DNA of 64,000 nt from Planctomycetota bacterium (GTDB taxonomy: Bacteria > Planctomycetota > Phycisphaerae > Phycisphaerales > UBA1924). The position numbers and the translations under genes were made by a program. Shown in pieces: positions 20,148 through 28,863 of this stretch; position 1 is the first letter of the stretch; each line of letters begins with the position of its first letter. A model generated the notes under the pieces. That model was not told where the DNA came from, made no database searches, and saw only the letters and a program-made list of their open reading frames with translations. Where the stretch lies: NCBI GenBank assembly GCA_017303555.1, contig JAFLCN010000013.1, positions 1-64,000 of the forward strand, read 5' to 3'.

Positions 20148-21653
20148 TCAGAGCGGCGCGGCGGGCCTGAGGTCCAGCGCCCCGATCATCACCCCGTGCA
20201 ACTCGATGTTGTCGATGAACGGCGCGATGAGCTCGCTCCCCGGCCCGATCGCCGTCACCTCAACAAAGTCCGCTGTGTGGTTCGGGCTGATGAAGCCCAC
20301 GCCATAATGGTTCGCAAGGCAGCTCCCCAGCACGCTGCTCGAACGGCTCATCGGCTCGAAAAGCTGCGGATTCCGGTTGTGCAGCGCGCCGACAAACGCG
20401 CCGATCTCGTCGCGGCCGAGCTGGATTCCCGTCGCGGCACGCACCAGCGATCCGACGCGATCTTCTTCACTCAGCTTGGTCGCCGCCACCGCGTCGTCGT
20501 ACTGAAGCTTCATCCCGAGTTGATCGAAGATCCACTCGAACGAGTGCCGGACCTGGCAGAGCCGCTCGATCCCCTTGTACGTGTCCGGGCCGTAGAGCGT
20601 CAGGCCCGGATTCGCGTTCCCGTGATCGGTCGTGACGATCAGCAGCGTGTCGTCGCGGTTCTCCATCCACGAAAGCACCGCCCCGAGTGCCCGATCGAAC
20701 GCGAGTTGCTCCCCCACCATCGCGCCCGCGTCGTTCGCGTGCGCCGCGTGGTCCACGCGCCCGCCCTCGATCTGAAGCACAAATCCGTTCGCGTGCGTCG
20801 AGAGCTGCGCGAGCGCCAGCGAGGCCATGTCCGCGAGCGACGGATCGATATTGTCACGCTCGCACTCGTACAGGCAGTGCGACTTCTGGAACATGCCGAG
20901 CACAGGCCCCGAAGGCGCCCGCCCCAGCGCCGCCCTGTACGCATCAAACTCCGCATGCGTCCGCAGCACCCGTAGATCCGGTCGTTTCGAAAGCAGCGAA
21001 TCGGGAAAATACTTGCTCCCGCCTCCGAGCGCAACATCGACCTTCCGGGCGATGATCTGCCGCCCAATCTCTTCTTCCGAGTTTCGCGAAGGGCAGTTCG
21101 CGATAAACCCCGCCGGAGTCGCGTGCGTCAGCCGCGTGGTCGTGACCAGCCCCGTCGCCTTTGCGTTCTGCGCCGCCTGCACCAGGATCGGGACCGGCGT
21201 CTTGCCATCGGGCGTGAAGTTCACGGCGTCGTTGTTGATGTGAACACCGCAACCCCAGGAAGAACTGGCGGCCGACGAATCCGTCACCAGCGAATCCGCA
21301 GACGCTGTCCGCATCACCGAGCGCTTGACGCCTTCACGCCCCCAGAGCTCGACCCAGTGCGTCCCCTTCGCATCCCGCACGCGCGAAGCGATCTCGGCGA
21401 GCGACAGCGTGCCGAAGCTCATGCCGTCCGAGACCATGAAGATCACGTTTAGCGCCTTTTTTCCACCCGGCCCGCGCGGGGTGCCGCCCGGCCGGCCCGG
21501 CTGCATCGCTCGCGTCAGCGATGGCGCGATCGCACCGGCCGCTGCCAGACCCGCTGCCGAACCGAGGGAAACACCAAGAAACGAACGCCTATCGAGCGTC
21601 GGAACAAGATGCGGCACGTGCTTGCTTGGTTCCATGGTGTTCCCGGCGATCAT
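20148..21653 (-). CDS. Alkaline phosphatase (PhoA-type), Tat-exported
   Basis: A 501-residue alkaline-phosphatase-superfamily hydrolase that releases phosphate from monoesters in the periplasm. A twin-arginine signal (DRRSFLGVSLGSAAGLAAAG, residues 21-40) precedes the catalytic domain. NVIFMVSDGMSFG has the first metal-binding Asp, LVTDSSAASSSWGCG has the D-S nucleophile site, and IEGGRVDHAAHANDAG, VTTDHGNAN and the late His-containing segment YGVGFISPNHTADFVEV give the remaining zinc ligands. The second ATG (codon 7) is an equally possible start. It is the last gene of a minus-strand run, 37 bases after the VWA gene. Confidence 0.9.
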   Translation of the reverse strand: MIAGNTMEPSKHVPHLVPTLDRRSFLGVSLGSAAGLAAAGAIAPSLTRAMQPGRPGGTPRGPGGKKALNVIFMVSDGMSFGTLSLAEIASRVRDAKGTHWVELWGREGVKRSVMRTASADSLVTDSSAASSSWGCGVHINNDAVNFTPDGKTPVPILVQAAQNAKATGLVTTTRLTHATPAGFIANCPSRNSEEEIGRQIIARKVDVALGGGSKYFPDSLLSKRPDLRVLRTHAEFDAYRAALGRAPSGPVLGMFQKSHCLYECERDNIDPSLADMASLALAQLSTHANGFVLQIEGGRVDHAAHANDAGAMVGEQLAFDRALGAVLSWMENRDDTLLIVTTDHGNANPGLTLYGPDTYKGIERLCQVRHSFEWIFDQLGMKLQYDDAVAATKLSEEDRVGSLVRAATGIQLGRDEIGAFVGALHNRNPQLFEPMSRSSSVLGSCLANHYGVGFISPNHTADFVEVTAIGPGSELIAPFIDNIELHGVMIGALDLRPAAPL

Positions 21654-21690
21654 CCCGACCCACTGTCGAATTGTACAGGATCGTGCACCC

Positions 21691-23715
21691 CTACAGCCGT
21701 GCAGAACGCGCGAAGACGATCCACTCGATCGCCAGCAGCGCCGCCGCGATCACCAGGGCCCACCACCAGACCTCCATTGGTCTCGCGATCGCCCCACCCG
21801 TGCTCACAATTCTCGATCCAACGCGTAAGACGTCGCTCGTGCCCACCCCGCTCTCGTGCGCATCCAGAAGATTCACCGCAATCGGTGGAAACCCCGATAC
21901 CGCCCGCGCCGTGTACACCCCCGCACGGTCGAGCACCCCCAGCGTCATGCGCCGAACCTCCCCGCTTCCCGGTTCCGTTCCCGCCACCAGGCGCGCAGCG
22001 ACCTCGCGCGGGCCGACAAACTCCGGCGGCTCGCCCACGCCCGAAAAGAATACAGGCTGAACTGTCCGAAACTGCACCCCGGCATCGGTATCGCCTTTGG
22101 ACGTCAGCAGATCCGCGGCCGTCTTGAGAAAGATCGGAAACCCCGCCTGCAGGGACCAATTCGAATTCTCGAGCGCGAACGTCACCAGCAACCTCTTCGG
22201 CCGATCGTTCCCGCCGCTCGCGACGATCAACGGCCCGCGTTCTCCCCGCGCCAGCACGTCGGTTGCCTTTCCCAGAAATCCGCGTTCGTGCGCCACAACC
22301 ACCCCATCGAGCGTGATGTCACGCAAAAAGGGGCTCGATCGAACCCATGATTGGATCGGCTTGGCTTCACCATCCGCTCGGCTCGGTCCGAGTTCCAGCC
22401 CCGGCATTCCGGCGCCGAAGCTGAGACTCGGAAGCACGGGTACTTCGCGCGGAGTCACCCCATCGAACACGATCAGGTCGAAGAATTTCAGGTCGCCGGC
22501 GCGAGCCATCTCCTCGTAGCGCGCTGCGCCCACGGGTGCCAGTTCGCGCGCGCCGATCTCGGCGAGTGCATCCGCCAGCAGGAAGTCGGCCGAGATCGAG
22601 CTTCCCGGCTCCCCGGCCGATCGCGCCGCCGCCCCGCGCTGGACAAGCAGTACGCGCACCGGAGCGGCGCTCCGCAGATTGGTCGATGCGGAATTATCGC
22701 TCGCGAGCAGATCCCGCTCGTCATCGACGAGCAGCGTCATCATCGCAAGACCACCCGCCGGCACGCTGGCGGAGAGCACAACGCCGATCTCGCCCGGCAC
22801 GCCGCCGGATGATCCGGGCACCGTGACCGATCGTGTCTGAATGGCCGCGCCGTCAATCGAGAGCCGGACCGGTACGACGCGTGCCTCGAACCCCGCGTTC
22901 AGCACCTTGCCAAAGAGGTGTACGACGTCGGGGCTCTGGGCGTCACGCCTGGCGGAAAGAACCACGATTCCAAGGTTGGACTTGTCAGCGCCGGGCGCCG
23001 GGCCGCACCGCACCAGCCGCACCACGCCGCCCGGGGCCTCGATCGCGCGCGTTCCTTCCGCAAACGCGCCATCGCTCAAAACAAGAATCTCGGCGCCCCC
23101 GTCCTCTTCCGCGAGCCCCGCGCCGCTCAGCATCGCCCGCGCAACCTCCATCGCCGAGGCAAGATCCCCGGGCTGGTCTGTCGGCTGCAGCCGATCGACC
23201 ACGGCCGTCGCTCCCGCTGAATCCGCTGAAAATTCGCGTGCGATCTCCGCGCCGGCAGCGACCGAAATGACCGCAAACTCAGTCCCCGACGAAGCCGCCC
23301 CGATCAACGCTCTTGCCTTTTGTTTCGCCTCATCCAGCCTCGTGATGCGCTCGCCCCCCGCCCTCACCCCTATCCCAATCCCCGCTCCATTCGCGCCATC
23401 CATCGCGCTCATCGAGGCGGATCGATCGATCACGAGCAGCACGCGCCCCGCATGCCCTCCCGCCTTGAGCAACACGGGGCGCCCTGCCGCCACGATCAGC
23501 GCCGCGCCAATCAGGACGTGCAGCAGCATCAACCAACTCGGCCGCGGCGGCGCAAGCGGGACATTCACCTGGACATCCGTCGCGGCGTCCGGCCACAGCA
23601 TCGTCGAACTCACCCGAAGCGGACGACGCCGGAGCTTCAAAAGGTACATCACGACGAGCGCCGGCACCACCAGTGCCGCGGCAATCAACGCCGATGTGGG
23701 TGCCAGAAACGACAT
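21691..23715 (-). CDS. BatA-like membrane protein with von Willebrand factor A domain
   Basis: A 674-residue inner-membrane protein. The N-terminal helix and YLLKLRRRPLRVSSTMLWPD form the BatA N-terminal domain typical of aerotolerance-type proteins. A second helix is at about 61-82. A VWA domain follows, with a MIDAS-type LLVIDRSASMS (D-x-S-x-S). The C-terminus ends in a membrane helix (WWWALVIAAALLAIEWIVFA). The large middle region should face the periplasm or cytoplasm with beta-rich folds. BatA-like proteins work with MoxR ATPases; a MoxR gene is 3.4 kb away on the opposite strand. It lies 9 bases after rlmE, so it is probably in the same operon. Confidence 0.85.
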   Translation of the reverse strand: MSFLAPTSALIAAALVVPALVVMYLLKLRRRPLRVSSTMLWPDAATDVQVNVPLAPPRPSWLMLLHVLIGAALIVAAGRPVLLKAGGHAGRVLLVIDRSASMSAMDGANGAGIGIGVRAGGERITRLDEAKQKARALIGAASSGTEFAVISVAAGAEIAREFSADSAGATAVVDRLQPTDQPGDLASAMEVARAMLSGAGLAEEDGGAEILVLSDGAFAEGTRAIEAPGGVVRLVRCGPAPGADKSNLGIVVLSARRDAQSPDVVHLFGKVLNAGFEARVVPVRLSIDGAAIQTRSVTVPGSSGGVPGEIGVVLSASVPAGGLAMMTLLVDDERDLLASDNSASTNLRSAAPVRVLLVQRGAAARSAGEPGSSISADFLLADALAEIGARELAPVGAARYEEMARAGDLKFFDLIVFDGVTPREVPVLPSLSFGAGMPGLELGPSRADGEAKPIQSWVRSSPFLRDITLDGVVVAHERGFLGKATDVLARGERGPLIVASGGNDRPKRLLVTFALENSNWSLQAGFPIFLKTAADLLTSKGDTDAGVQFRTVQPVFFSGVGEPPEFVGPREVAARLVAGTEPGSGEVRRMTLGVLDRAGVYTARAVSGFPPIAVNLLDAHESGVGTSDVLRVGSRIVSTGGAIARPMEVWWWALVIAAALLAIEWIVFARSARL

Positions 23716-23724
23716 CGCAAGACG

Positions 23725-24378
23725 CTAGGGTCGCGACCAGCCGGGCGCGGGCTTGGGCTTGGCCGCTGCCGATACGGAAGATTCGTCGCCCCCCTTGTAT
23801 CCCTCGGCAACGATGAAGATCTCCCGGGATGCATCGCGGCTCGCCCGAGGCTTGAGTCCCTTGGCCTTTTCAAAGTGGCGTCCGCAGTCCTTCAGCAGTT
23901 CGGAGTAGCCGCTGCCTTCCAGCACCTTCATCGCGCACCGGCCCCGGCGTGCGAGCAGCGCGGGGAGCAACTCGAGCACGCGACGGCAGAGCCGGACCGA
24001 GAGCGCATCATCGCCGTGCCCGCTGGTGTTCGGGGCCATGTCGCTGAGCACGACATCGAACTTGGAATCCGGATCGGCCAGCAACGCCGTGGCATCGGTC
24101 TTGAAAATGTCGCCGACGATGGTGCGGACGTTCGGCCCGAGATCTTCCGGCACTTCCTGGAGGTCGATCCCGATCACCAGACCCTTCGGCCCGACGATTT
24201 CACTCGCCACTTGCAGCCAGCTACCCGGCGCGCACCCGAGGTCCACCACCTTCATGCCCGATCGCAGCAGCCGGTGGCGCTCCTGGATCTCCTTCAGCTT
24301 GTACGCCGAGCGCGCAAGGTACCCCTCGGCCTTGGCCTTCTTGAAGAACTCGTCGTGCAGGATGCGGCGTTGGGCCAT
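23725..24378 (-). CDS. rlmE: 23S rRNA 2'-O-methyltransferase RlmE (FtsJ/RrmJ)
   Basis: A 217-residue SAM-dependent methyltransferase of the RrmJ family, which methylates the 2'-hydroxyl of a uridine in the 23S peptidyl-transferase centre. The N-terminus has RSAYKLKEIQERHRLLRSGM, the SAM site is VVDLGCAPGSWLQVA, and the catalytic K-D-K-E set is visible as K27, D113 (LSDMAPN), K151 (MKVLEG) and E186 (REIFIVAEG). Length matches the family plus a short Lys/Pro tail. The gap to iscX is 4 bases and to the VWA gene 9 bases. Confidence 0.93.
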   Translation of the reverse strand: MAQRRILHDEFFKKAKAEGYLARSAYKLKEIQERHRLLRSGMKVVDLGCAPGSWLQVASEIVGPKGLVIGIDLQEVPEDLGPNVRTIVGDIFKTDATALLADPDSKFDVVLSDMAPNTSGHGDDALSVRLCRRVLELLPALLARRGRCAMKVLEGSGYSELLKDCGRHFEKAKGLKPRASRDASREIFIVAEGYKGGDESSVSAAAKPKPAPGWSRP

Positions 24379-24382
24379 CGGT

Positions 24383-24619
24383 TTAGTCTTCGTCCGCGAT
24401 TCGATCGCTGCGCTCTTCGATCCAGTGCCGCTGAATTTCTTCGAGAATGCGCTCGTTCGATGGATGCCCCGGCTCTTCCTTGAATCCGGGCAGGTCCATC
24501 ACGAGCCGCCGGAGCTCGGGAAAGCCGATCCGCATCGGGTCCTTCTCGGGCATCCGATCCGCGAGTTCCTCACCGATGCGCCGAACCTCCACCCATCCGA
24601 ATGTCTTGCTCGCGCCCAT
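24383..24619 (-). CDS. iscX: IscX-like Fe-S assembly protein
   Basis: A 78-residue acidic protein. FGWVEVRRIGEELADRMPEK, DPMRIGFPELRRLVMDLPGF and SNERILEEIQRHWIEER follow the IscX/YfhJ pattern (W near the N-terminus, D-P-x-x-x-R/I-x-F-x-x-L, N-E-x-I-L-E-x-I). IscX binds IscS and modulates iron-sulfur cluster assembly. The family is small and ends at this length. It sits between fdx and rlmE in the same orientation; fdx-iscX adjacency mirrors the isc operon of proteobacteria, but no iscS, iscU or hscBA is present in the window. Confidence 0.85.
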   Translation of the reverse strand: MGASKTFGWVEVRRIGEELADRMPEKDPMRIGFPELRRLVMDLPGFKEEPGHPSNERILEEIQRHWIEERSDRIADED

Positions 24620-24679
24620 GTCCGATTCCCGATCCTTGCGCCCGGTGTCTCTTGCTGGTACCAGCCGCCGGGCGCCTGC

Positions 24680-25075
24680 CTAGTGCGGCACTTCCTTCAC
24701 CGCGTTGCGATTCCAAGCCGGCACACGCACCACAATCGGGCCGTCCCCGATGATCTCGCACTGGCAACTCAGGCGGCTGTTCCGAGACAAGCCCGGCGCT
24801 TCTTCCACGCGATCCTCTTCAGCCTCTGTCGATTCGGTCAGGAACTTCATTCCTTCCTCGACATGAACGTGGCACGTGGAACAGGCACAAACCCCGCCGC
24901 AGGCGTGCTCGATGTTGATGCCGTTTTCGAGCGCCAGTTCCAGAAGCGTGCGAGTCTTGGGCGCTTTGAGGCTTACCTCGGGGCTGGAAACACCCATGCC
25001 CTCTGGATCTTCCAGAAAGAACTTCACGGCCACGGTCGCCGGGTGCTTCGATGTATCGATCTCGCGGATGTGCAT
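24680..25075 (-). CDS. fdx: Adrenodoxin-type [2Fe-2S] ferredoxin
   Basis: A 131-residue plant/vertebrate-type ferredoxin of the ISC class. The cluster ligands are visible as C59-x5-C65-x2-C68 (HACGGVCACSTCHVHVEEG) and C104 in RLSCQCEI. TLLELALENGINIEHACGG is the standard lead-in. Such ferredoxins carry electrons to IscS/IscU during cluster assembly. It is the first gene of the run fdx-iscX-rlmE-VWA-phosphatase, with the divergent glycosyltransferase gene 71 bases away, so the operon promoter should lie in that gap. Confidence 0.92.
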   Translation of the reverse strand: MHIREIDTSKHPATVAVKFFLEDPEGMGVSSPEVSLKAPKTRTLLELALENGINIEHACGGVCACSTCHVHVEEGMKFLTESTEAEEDRVEEAPGLSRNSRLSCQCEIIGDGPIVVRVPAWNRNAVKEVPH

Positions 25076-25146
25076 GTCGGTCCCTTGAGTGAGCCGAACT
25101 ATAAGCGAGGGGGGTGGGGCGGCCTTTGCTCCTACCCTTCCCTTTC

Positions 25147-25986
25147 ATGTTGGTGAAACCGGCTCCAACCTCCTCCCGAATGCTCGACCTGTCGGTCGTG
25201 ACTCCGGCTCACAATGAGCAGGAAAACCTCGATGCGCTTTGCACCGAAGTGCAAAAGGCCCTGACGCCCCTCGGCATTTCGTGGGAATTGGTCGTCGTGG
25301 ACGACGGCAGCACCGATCGCACCCGCGCGATTCTGACCACGCTCGCTTCCACGCGCACCTGGCTTCGGCCCATCGCGATGTGCAACACGCCCCCGGGAAA
25401 GGGGAACGGTCAATCCGCGGCATTCCACGCCGGGATCCGCGCAGCCCGAGGCCGTTTGATCGCGACCATGGACGCCGACCTGCAGAACGATCCCGCAGAC
25501 CTCCCCGCCATGCTCCGCCGAATGGCAGAGTCCGGCGCCGATCTTGTTCAGGGCGACCGTTCTCACGCACGCCGCGACAACATCGTCCGCAAGGTCGGCT
25601 CGTGGGTCGGCCGCACTTTTCGGCGCATGCTGCTCGGCGATCGCGTGCGCGACACCGGCTGTTCGCTCCGAATCATGAAACGCGAGTTCGCCCTCGCCCT
25701 GCCGCTCGAACTCAAGGGAATGCACCGCTTCGTCCCGGTCACGATCCGCGATCTTGGCGGAAAGGTCGTCGAGATCCCGGTGAACCACCGCCCCCGCCTT
25801 GCGGGCGAAACCAAGTACGGCCTGGGCATCACCAAGCGAGCCCTCCCCGGCCTCATCGACCTCTTCGCCGTGCGCTATTTCCGTTCCCGTCGCCGTTCCG
25901 TCGATTCGGTTGATGTCGCTTCATCTCCCGCGCCGATGCCCCAGATCGCCGAACCGTCCGCCCACCCCGCCGAGGTTCACGCGTGA
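25147..25986 (+). CDS. Family 2 glycosyltransferase (DPM1-like)
   Basis: A 279-residue GT-A glycosyltransferase. The motifs LSVVTPAHNEQENLDAL, ELVVVDDGSTDRT, ATMDADLQNDPADLP (D-x-D metal site) and the late HRPRLAGETKYGLG are those of polyprenyl-phosphate sugar transferases such as DPM1/ArnC. No C-terminal membrane helices are present, so it is the soluble DPM1-like form. Known family role: transferring a sugar to a polyprenyl phosphate for later use in lipid or glycan modification. The start is uncertain: ATG at 25147 or 25180, or a GTG at 25114. Its stop overlaps the start of the LAB-N gene, indicating translational coupling. Confidence 0.85.
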   Translation: MLVKPAPTSSRMLDLSVVTPAHNEQENLDALCTEVQKALTPLGISWELVVVDDGSTDRTRAILTTLASTRTWLRPIAMCNTPPGKGNGQSAAFHAGIRAARGRLIATMDADLQNDPADLPAMLRRMAESGADLVQGDRSHARRDNIVRKVGSWVGRTFRRMLLGDRVRDTGCSLRIMKREFALALPLELKGMHRFVPVTIRDLGGKVVEIPVNHRPRLAGETKYGLGITKRALPGLIDLFAVRYFRSRRRSVDSVDVASSPAPMPQIAEPSAHPAEVHA

Positions 25987-26606
25987 CCCCCGAAACGAAG
26001 GGTCGCTTCAAATGGGAGCCCGCGGCACTCATGGTGCTGCTCGTCGGGATCGGATTCTGGCTCGTCATGAATCCGTCCGGCAATCGCGCACGCCCCAGAC
26101 CCGAATCGCTCACCACCGAAATCCGCGTCGGAGACACCCGAGGCATCGTCGAAGTCACCGGCGATTCTCTGCAATCCCAGCGCTTCCGTCTCCTCACTCG
26201 CGACGGCTTTGAATCCGCCGAGCTTTCCCGCACCCAGTTCGAAGCCGTCTTCGGCTCCCAGATCGCCGCAAGCGTTGCGGACGGCCGCACCAACTGGCTC
26301 TTTCGGCTTCTCAATATCACCAGTTGGGTCAGCCTCGTCTGGATCGCCATCGGGTTCGGCGGCCAGCTCATGTTCAGCGGCCGGATGTTCCTCCAGTGGC
26401 TCATCAGCGAACGCCACAAGGTCAGCATCATCACGCCGGCTTTCTGGTGGTTCAGCCTCCTCGGCGGAATCTGCCTGTTTACCTATTTCGTCTGGCGTCA
26501 GGATGCCGTGGGTGTGCTGGGGCAATCCTCCGGAATCGTGATCTACGCACGAAATTTGCGCCTCATTTCCAAACAAAAGCGGCGTGAAAGCCGGGCCCTC
26601 GGCTAG
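25983..26606 (+). CDS. LAB-N (lipid A biosynthesis N-terminal) domain membrane protein
   Basis: A 207-residue membrane protein. One helix is at about 15-30 (AALMVLLVGIGFWLVMN), then a soluble stretch, then the LAB-N domain: WVSLVWIAIGFGGQLMFSGR, FLQWLISERHKVSIITPAFW and two more helices. LAB-N occurs fused to or beside lipid A disaccharide synthase and polyprenyl-phosphate glycosyltransferases. The start is GTG at 25983, whose GTGA overlaps the preceding TGA by four bases, so the two genes are coupled and probably act together on an envelope lipid carrier. Confidence 0.85.
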   Translation: MTPETKGRFKWEPAALMVLLVGIGFWLVMNPSGNRARPRPESLTTEIRVGDTRGIVEVTGDSLQSQRFRLLTRDGFESAELSRTQFEAVFGSQIAASVADGRTNWLFRLLNITSWVSLVWIAIGFGGQLMFSGRMFLQWLISERHKVSIITPAFWWFSLLGGICLFTYFVWRQDAVGVLGQSSGIVIYARNLRLISKQKRRESRALG

Positions 26607-26805
26607 CCCGCGGGCCCCGACTCAAAACCCACAAAGTCGGGCCATTTCCCTTTCACGCCGAGTCGCTATCCTGATCGTCCCGGCCCCCGCCGGACGCGAC
26701 CGCGAACAGGGCGGCCGCGTGATTCGAACGATTCCGTGGTGCGGAACAAGGTGCAGGACAAGAACGCGATCGCGCTCCGGGTCTCTTCTTCAGTACGTTT
26801 CCACC

Positions 26806-27444
26806 ATGCAGGTTCTTCTCGACGACCAGCCACTCCCGATCGACCGCCCCACGCTCGCCGCCGCGCTGCGCCGGGCACAGGATGCCGCGCGAGCTCGGGG
26901 ACGCATCATCGTCGAGGCGTTCGCCGACGGAACCCAGATCTCCGACGAGCTGCTCTCAAGCCCAAGCGATGAACCAGTCGCCATCCAGCAACTCGCGATG
27001 CGGAGCGCCGAGCCCCGATCGCTCGTGAGCTTCACGCTCGCCGATGCCGCGGATGCCCTCACACATGTTGCGGAAGACCACGATCGCGTTGGCCACGACA
27101 TTCAAGCGGGCCGCACGCAGATCGCCCTCGGCAAGCTCGGAGAGTCGATCGCGACGTGGCAGGCAGTCTGCGACATCCTGAACAAGGGTGCCGGGTTGCT
27201 CCACCTTGATCTGGATTCGCTCACGCTACCCGACGGTGATCCGACGCCGCTCTCGGGCCGATTCAACGCGATGCTCGAACGGCTGGGCAGCATCCGCACG
27301 GCGCTCGAATCGCAGGATTTCTCCGCCCTCTCCGACATCCTGCTCTACGACATGGCGCCGCTGGCACGCCAATGGTCAAGCACCCTTCGTTCCATCGCCG
27401 AAATGGTGCGCGACGGACGCATCGGCAGCGGAGAACCGCTGTAG
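26806..27444 (+). CDS. Unknown protein, probably co-expressed with the next gene
   Basis: A 212-residue soluble protein without signal or membrane helices. The N-terminus MQVLLDDQPLPIDRPTLAAA is beta-like; the rest (SFTLADAADALTHVAEDHDR, HDIQAGRTQIALGKLGESIA, ALVRQW-like helices) looks all-helical. I recognise no domain. The ATG at 26806 is preferred over upstream in-frame starts because the protein then begins with a compact beta segment. The next gene starts 24 bases after its stop on the same strand. Confidence 0.65.
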   Translation: MQVLLDDQPLPIDRPTLAAALRRAQDAARARGRIIVEAFADGTQISDELLSSPSDEPVAIQQLAMRSAEPRSLVSFTLADAADALTHVAEDHDRVGHDIQAGRTQIALGKLGESIATWQAVCDILNKGAGLLHLDLDSLTLPDGDPTPLSGRFNAMLERLGSIRTALESQDFSALSDILLYDMAPLARQWSSTLRSIAEMVRDGRIGSGEPL

Positions 27445-27468
27445 ACGCCGGCAGGCCTCCACTCCTTC

Positions 27469-28227
27469 ATGGCAAAGGAAGTTTCCAACCCGATCGATCG
27501 CCTGATGGAACAGGCCAGCCAGGCGCTGCTCGAAACCGAGTATTTCACGGTCGTGAAGCTCTCGCTCCGCGCGCTCGAAAAGGCCCGGCGCGCCGATGAT
27601 TTCGAGCGCATGACCCGCATCCTGCTTCCTCTCCAGGAAGCACGCCGCCAGATCCGCCAGATCGCCTGCGACGCCGGTCCGCGCACCATTCTCACGGCGC
27701 GCCCCAAGCCGTCCGAACTCCAGCCCGGTCTGTACCTCGCGCAGCCACCCCTTATCGCGATCGAGGCCCGCGACATCCGGGAAACCGCTGACTCCAAGTC
27801 CGTGCCCACCCTGCTGCTCTGCCGCGAGCCCATGACCCGCGCCGGCAAGTGGCCCATCGCCGCCGTGACCACGGGCGGCCTCATCGACACGATCACCGTC
27901 CGAGTCCAGGTCGCGCCGCCTTCCGGCGTCGTCCCGATGCACGATCAACCCGGCGTCGGACCCACGCGCGACAACTCGAGCACGCCTCCCGATGTTGCGT
28001 GGTTCGTCGCCGCCGCGGAGGCTCTGGGTGACGCCGCGATCGCACGCGTCAACGCCACGATGCCCGCATCCTGGCGCGTGGATGAATTGATGCTTTATCT
28101 CGAAGTAATCCCCGAGCACGAGAAACTGCACCAGCGCCTCGCCGATGCCTGCCGCGACGCCGCACGCGAAGGTCCGGCACCCGAGCCGCGCCGTCGCGCC
28201 ATGGCAGAAAACCCGTACTCGTTCTGA
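27469..28227 (+). CDS. Unknown protein with helical (TPR-like) N-terminus
   Basis: A 252-residue soluble protein. Residues 1-60 (NPIDRLMEQASQALLETEYF, VVKLSLRALEKARRADDFER) look like a pair of TPR-type helical hairpins. The centre has a beta-rich segment (PTLLLCREPMTRAGKWPIAA), the last third is helical, and the end is MAENPYSF. No catalytic motif is evident. It follows the 26806 gene by 24 bases, so both should be made from one transcript and may form a complex; this is inference. Confidence 0.7.
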   Translation: MAKEVSNPIDRLMEQASQALLETEYFTVVKLSLRALEKARRADDFERMTRILLPLQEARRQIRQIACDAGPRTILTARPKPSELQPGLYLAQPPLIAIEARDIRETADSKSVPTLLLCREPMTRAGKWPIAAVTTGGLIDTITVRVQVAPPSGVVPMHDQPGVGPTRDNSSTPPDVAWFVAAAEALGDAAIARVNATMPASWRVDELMLYLEVIPEHEKLHQRLADACRDAAREGPAPEPRRRAMAENPYSF

Positions 28228-28261
28228 GCCGGCTGGCCGACCAACCCTCGAAGCGCGCCGG

Positions 28262-28531
28262 CTACTGCCCGTTCGCGCGACGCTGGTTCTGATCGCCGAT
28301 CACCACGCCGCCAAGCGCACCAGCCGCGGCACCGATTGCCGCCCCCGCTCCCATGCTCCCAAACACGCTGCCGATCGCCATGCCCGCCAGCGCACCCAAC
28401 CCGGCGCCGGACAAGCCGCCTTCGAGCGCGTTGTTGCAGCCCGCGCTGCCCACTGTCAGCGCCGTTGCAACGGCCACTGCGCTCAGGCTCGAACGACCGA
28501 ACCGACTTTTTCCCCTCATCGCCGTGGACAT
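28262..28531 (-). CDS. Small glycine-zipper lipoprotein
   Basis: An 89-residue protein with an export signal ending in an S-A-G-C lipobox (about residues 28-32) and a glycine-zipper stretch (GLGALAGMAIGSVFGSMGAG, GAAIGAAAGALGGVVIGDQN). Such YMGG/glycine-zipper proteins insert in or under the outer membrane; related SlyB/Pcp-like proteins are stress-linked. A good promoter precedes it and it is probably monocistronic. Confidence 0.8.
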   Translation of the reverse strand: MSTAMRGKSRFGRSSLSAVAVATALTVGSAGCNNALEGGLSGAGLGALAGMAIGSVFGSMGAGAAIGAAAGALGGVVIGDQNQRRANGQ

Positions 28532-28603
28532 GACTCGCTCCTAAACCGCTGAATTTTCACGGGTTCCGACACAAGGTGAACGCTTCCCGTGAAGTTAGTC
28601 GTC

Positions 28604-28632
28604 ATTATACATACGGGCCCTTCGGCCAGCAA
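28604..28632 (-). promoter_or_regulatory. Sigma-70-type promoter for the glycine-zipper gene
   Basis: On the minus strand TTGCTG, a spacer of exactly 17 bases and a perfect TATAAT lie about 75 bases before the ATG. This is the best sigma-70-like match noticed in the window. Confidence 0.6.
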
Positions 28633-28863
28633 GTTCTTTCTGAAACACAAAATTGAGTTATCGGTCCTACATACCCGGCCGGACCGTCGATTCGCGTCCT
28701 AAGCAGCCCAGGAGCGTTCAGTTCTCACTTATCGCGGCAACGAAAATGCCCCGCGAAGCACTCCGACACCTGCCGCACGAGCCCGAGCGAAGCGTCGGGC
28801 AGTTTGTCCGCAATCGCTATCTCCCGACGGCACCGCCGGTGCGCGGTCACGATGGAGAACCGA
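28633..28863. other. Intergenic stretch with a GC-rich hairpin
   Basis: No gene is supported. At 28781-28800 GCCCGA and TCGGGC pair around an eight-base loop. There is no T-run, so it is not a typical terminator, but it is in position to be the 3' end structure of the LON-domain gene transcript. Confidence 0.35.
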
